Assembly: GCF_029227915.1 (NCBI RefSeq) | Contig: NC_079888.1 | Span: 11,455,001 to 11,519,000 of the forward strand | Direction: 5' to 3' | Origin: Hydractinia symbiolongicarpus | Taxonomy: Eukaryota; Cnidaria; Hydrozoa; Anthoathecata; Hydractiniidae | Length of the DNA stretch: 64,000 nucleotides | In this document: piece after piece, positions 60,046 through 64,000 of the stretch | Layout of the letters: each line of letters starts with the position of its first letter | How positions within the stretch are numbered: the first letter of the stretch is position 1 | Made by a program: the position numbers and the translations under genes | Notes under the pieces: generated by a model | The model's input: only the letters and a program-made list of their open reading frames with translations | Databases searched by the model: none | Told to the model about the DNA's origin: nothing

Positions 60046-62346
60046 TAAGAAATACATTAAAACGCAAAATTTTAAGTTTTTTATGCAACACTTTCTACTA
60101 CGAAGAAATCATGTTATCGTACAGAAGGTTTTTAAAGGTCTGGGAACTACTTTTCCGAGGGAGGTTTGTTTTTCAGCAGGACAAAACGTGCAAATTGCAA
60201 ATGGAGGTTTTCGTAAACTTTCACGAATAGTGTTTACGCGCTTTAGCAGTTCTGTCCGAGTTTATGCATCCTTTACATGTTTGGAAGTTATCAATAATCA
60301 AATTTAGAGATCTTTAGACTTCGTTGTTAATCTTGGAAAGTGAAAAAGTTTATCAAAAAGAAAGAAAGTTTGGATGTGGAATCAAAACAAACATGGCGTC
60401 GTGAAGTATTTTGATCTACAATACATTTTATGTCCTCTGTGTGGTTATTCAAAGTTGAACTAAATATTGTTATGGCACCTAGAACTGATTTTCTGAGATT
60501 AGTTCTATCTGTTTTTCTTCTGCGCAAAAATTGAGTTAAAAGTAAACTTATTTCGTCCCTTTTAGGTGAATTTTCAAAATGAGAATGATTAACTTGCTTT
60601 TTATAAAACATAAAAATCTTAAAACGTCAATAATGTTGCTATGAATACGTTTGGAACAAACATATGATAAATTAAAAATGTTTACCTGATAACAGCACAA
60701 GCGTAAACGATCTGAAAGCCCACAAAAAGCTACCAAAGATGTCCATGTTGTTACAAATGTAGCTAGTATATCCAATATCTAATCTCAATATCTTTATAAG
60801 CCGTTTATTAGTTTTTTTTTAAATTTAAAATTTTACTATCTAGGGTACCAGCTTTACCATGCTGATAGTTTGTCAGCTAGAGTGTTTAACTTTTCACTTT
60901 ATGCAACAGGTTTTAACAGCTTTGATCATCTTTGCCTGCACTATATATTGCTAAAAAAAATTGTGTAAAGCTAGGACTGCCAGTTCAAACTTTCCTTCCT
61001 TTTATAAATTGTAATTTTTAAAATTTTAGTTTGTTTCTGAAAAAATGAAATTTGAAAACAAAAACAAAAAACACATCAAAATAATAAATATAGGTTGTTA
61101 AAATAACTTAAAAAAGGGAGGGGGTAGAATTAAAAAGGGGGTAGAATTTTTGCTGGGAGATTTATAACTAGTCTGTTTCTTGACCCCCTGTTGACTTCCA
61201 TTTGTTTAATTACATTTGTTTCTCGCGGGGATACATAATTAGTACCTAATTACCTACGTGTAAATAAAAAAAAATCTTTTACAATAATTACAGTAATTCT
61301 TAGAGAACGTTTTTAAAAGAGCTTTCACCCCGCGCTTTGTATGTCAGCCCCGTAACTTTGCTAGTTTACCCCCATCAAACACGAAAATATATGACTTCAC
61401 ACGCAGAAACAAGATGTGATGATGTCACAATTTATGAATTAGAGCGCGTCGAAAATGTCTGCTAAAAAAATAAACAAAGTTGTGTTAATGTGCGAAAAAT
61501 AGATCTCAATTTTTAATAAAAAGTTGTTTACCAAATCAGCATTTCCAATGTTCACATATGCCTTGTTTTTTAAAAAAATTATGGAAAATTAAATTTCAGA
61601 CCCTTTTTGATTCCCTCTACTGCCTAAACTCAAATGTAAACAAAAATTATGCGCGTCCAGAATATTATTAAAGAACTTGCGTGGAGGAGTGCAAAAAGCT
61701 TATCAGGTTTGATAATATTTTAAATACAAAGAATATTACTGGTTATGCAGCAAAAAAGTCCCGGATGAACATGACTTTTCGATTAAAGGGTCAAATGTGA
61801 TTGGTTTAAATTATATTTTTTCAAATGGCGCGAAAGGAAGTATAGAAAATTGTTGTGCAGAAATAAATGTTTTTTTGCTTTTGAATGTGTTTGGGTTAGG
61901 AAATAATGTCTTTCGTTTGCGTAACATGTTTTGCAACAAAGATTGCGAAAGAAATTATTTCTGTGTGATTAACCCAAGCAGAACGTTTTGGATTATTACA
62001 TAGAAAGAAAAACGTGATCAGTCGTTGAAAACTTTGGTTAAGATATTTTTGAAACGCACGTGTACCCACATGTGTTTATGATATTGAGTTTGGAAAGCAT
62101 ATGAGTTTGGAATACCTTAGAGAGATTCTGGATTGTTCATGTGTAAATCGAAGAAATAAATGCTTCAGGCAGGGTAATTTTATTTTACAAATCTTATCAA
62201 TTGTATAGTTGCTAGGGAAAAGAAAAAACCCACTTATTGGCAAAACAGTTCTATTTTTCTTGCTCAATACAGCATATTGAGCATGCGCAATTTTCTGAAT
62301 CACTTGCTGGAGCCTGTGATTTATACCACGTGTGCATCTTGTGTTA
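60046..62346. other. AT-rich non-coding region
   Basis: No supported features. Several short frames exist, but none has recognisable motifs or splice context. Confidence 0.45.
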
Positions 62347-62494
62347 AGGCGGATCTCCACGGGACAATTTTTACGACGATCGTCATCAATACTCGAATTT
62401 ATTGGCCGCGATTTTCGTCATGACGAAAAGTTAAATTGGTGTCTACTTTTCGTCACAAAAATTGTCGCGAATGTCATCCAGTGGAGATTCGGCT
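62347..62494. mobile_element. Harbinger-type MITE, 148 bp, TTA TSD
   Basis: AGGCGGATCTCCAC (62347) and inverted AGCCGAATCTCCAC (ending 62494) form the TIRs, with extended inverted similarity inside (GACAATTTTT-ACGA). TTA flanks both sides (62344-62346 and 62495-62497). No coding capacity. Confidence 0.8.
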
Positions 62495-62497
62495 TTA

Positions 62498-64000
62498 CAG
62501 AGAGCGAATGAACGCTGTAAAGTGGTATAAGAACAATGAGGCAAAGAATTTATGAGAAAAGAAAAAAGGAAAGGCTTTTACTAATTTTCCCTTTCTTCTG
62601 AAAGAAACGCACCCTTAAAGCGCATTTTATTGAGCATAGTCACTTCTAGAGTTTAGAATTAGGGTATACGACACGAGGTTTACGAGATAGGAGTGCCAAT
62701 TTACAATATTTATTTAGGGTTATCTTTTGGGAAAATTATTGGATAGATATTTTAGTTATTAACGACAGATTTTGTCCCTCCTATACTTTTTCAACATCAA
62801 TGAAAAATTAGATTAACCAACATATTTTGATAATTTATGTGTTTCTGTAACTTGAGGACACGATTCCGGTTAGCCGACCTGGCTTGGACTGAACCACCTC
62901 ACTATTACGTGAAGTTTTCTCAGCCCGGGATAAAGTTTTTTTTACATATATTTATTGTTCCTAATGTATAAACTATTATTTTCATCAACGAGTTAAAATA
63001 AATTTGTTAATAAAAGTTTGTTCTTTACTATTTTTATTATTAATGTACAGAATACATGTGATTTCTCTAATTCAATAACTTTAACATGCACAATAATAGA
63101 AAAGTAGCCTGGTTTGCCGGGATCTGGCATTGATAAAAACCGGCCAGGCCGGTTTTTCTCACACCAAAGCTCCTTTACTTCCCACGATTCAAAAAAGTAT
63201 CGGGATATCAGTGAAGTGTTACCGAAAATGATGTTTTTGTTTTTTCACTTCCAGGTCCTTCCTCAAACTCACTAAGGGAAAACTTACTAGAAACAAGATT
63301 ATAAAATACTCTTTCGCAATAAAAATAGCATTTTCTTGACCGTTGTTAGTGCCGCATGGTGCAGCAACGACGCAGAGATTATATAGCTATGACTAGAATC
63401 TTTAGAAACCAACCTTGTAACCAGGGCCTCTCTACATTTTTTTGATGTCAGGGACGTTCGAAAGGGCAGCTGGTAAACATTTAAAATTATAATACCCTTT
63501 TTTTATTTAACATTTTATTAGAAACGTTAGGCTTAAATTCTTTAACTAAAGCAACAATCTATTTGCTATATTTATATGAAAAAAAAAAAAAAACCCAGAA
63601 ATTATGATGATCTATAAAAGAACTTCAACTTTTGAATTTGTTCATGCCAAGTAGATAGTTTATAGCCAACAAGAAAGCAATAGTTAGTCCTGTAAAAGAG
63701 AGAAACTGAAGCAGCTTTGAGCTTCAGTTGAAATTTTTTGTTACTTTTGATCACCAATTAAAATTTTTGTGTTTCTTATAAAAAATCATATACTTCTATT
63801 AACAGTTCTTTTGCTGACTTTACTTGGATTTGTGACATGAAGTAAAATACTAATATCGTTTTAGTTTTATGGATGTGTGAACATAAACAATTGTTTTTTG
63901 TCAACGTAAGGCGTTGGCGTTTTTTTAAAGGCGTTGGCGTTGGCGTTTTTCTTTTCTTGTTCTCTCGTCCGATAATTGTGGTTGTTTCCCACGACAACAA
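62498..64000. other. AT-rich non-coding right end with a perfect hairpin
   Basis: No supported gene. AAAAACCGGCC-A-GGCCGGTTTTT (63135-63157) is a perfect 11-bp-arm palindrome. CAACCTTGTAACCAGGGCC (63412-63430) resembles the end of the 46.5-kb element. GGCGTTGGCG words repeat at about 63908-63945. Confidence 0.5.

Overview
The window is AT-rich eukaryotic DNA, most likely from an invertebrate and plausibly a cnidarian. Supporting signs are GT-AG introns, tRNA-like loci, long AT-rich gene-poor stretches, and the particular mix of transposons. Organism identity is inference; no host gene is recognised with confidence. Nearly all coding capacity belongs to mobile elements, many of them nested.

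Layout. 553-3952: a full-length non-LTR retrotransposon with an unbroken 1,023-codon ORF (zinc finger, reverse transcriptase, C-terminal restriction-like endonuclease), a poly(A) tail and a perfect 15-bp target-site duplication (TSD). About 5.75-15.3 kb: a decayed minus-strand Ty3/gypsy element with one 141-bp LTR. It is split by a 5.7-kb DNA transposon (7505-13190; 28-bp terminal inverted repeats (TIRs) and a 6-bp TSD) encoding an IS3-like DDE transposase, a HECT-type E3 ligase, a SAP-like protein and a THAP zinc-finger protein. A small Harbinger-like element sits in its gag region. 15.3-27.5 kb: a GC-richer, degraded Polinton/Maverick with protein-primed DNA polymerase B, integrase, packaging ATPase, major capsid protein and several small genes. 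It has many stops, frameshifts and two lost catalytic or P-loop residues. A TATAATAAA box lies just upstream of six of its genes.

27.5-45.8 kb is mostly non-coding. It holds a dead pogo/Tigger transposase, an 0.8-kb TIR element, three degenerate tRNA loci (Lys, Gln, Ser), a Harbinger transposase remnant, a 196-bp (TA)n tract and a palindromic MITE. 46.5-50.8 kb is a 4.28-kb element with TIRs and a 9-bp TSD. It carries a seven-exon C2H2/PHD-like zinc-finger gene, a ZAD-like gene and a truncated RecQ-like helicase. 50.8-52.8 kb holds further nested elements with a HIRAN-like ORF and a LINE tail. 52.8-64 kb is AT-rich with small repeats, one possible orphan exon and a Harbinger-type MITE.

Inferred order of events in the 5.7-27.5 kb block: Polinton first, then gypsy next to its first gene, then the Harbinger-like and IS3-like elements into gypsy.
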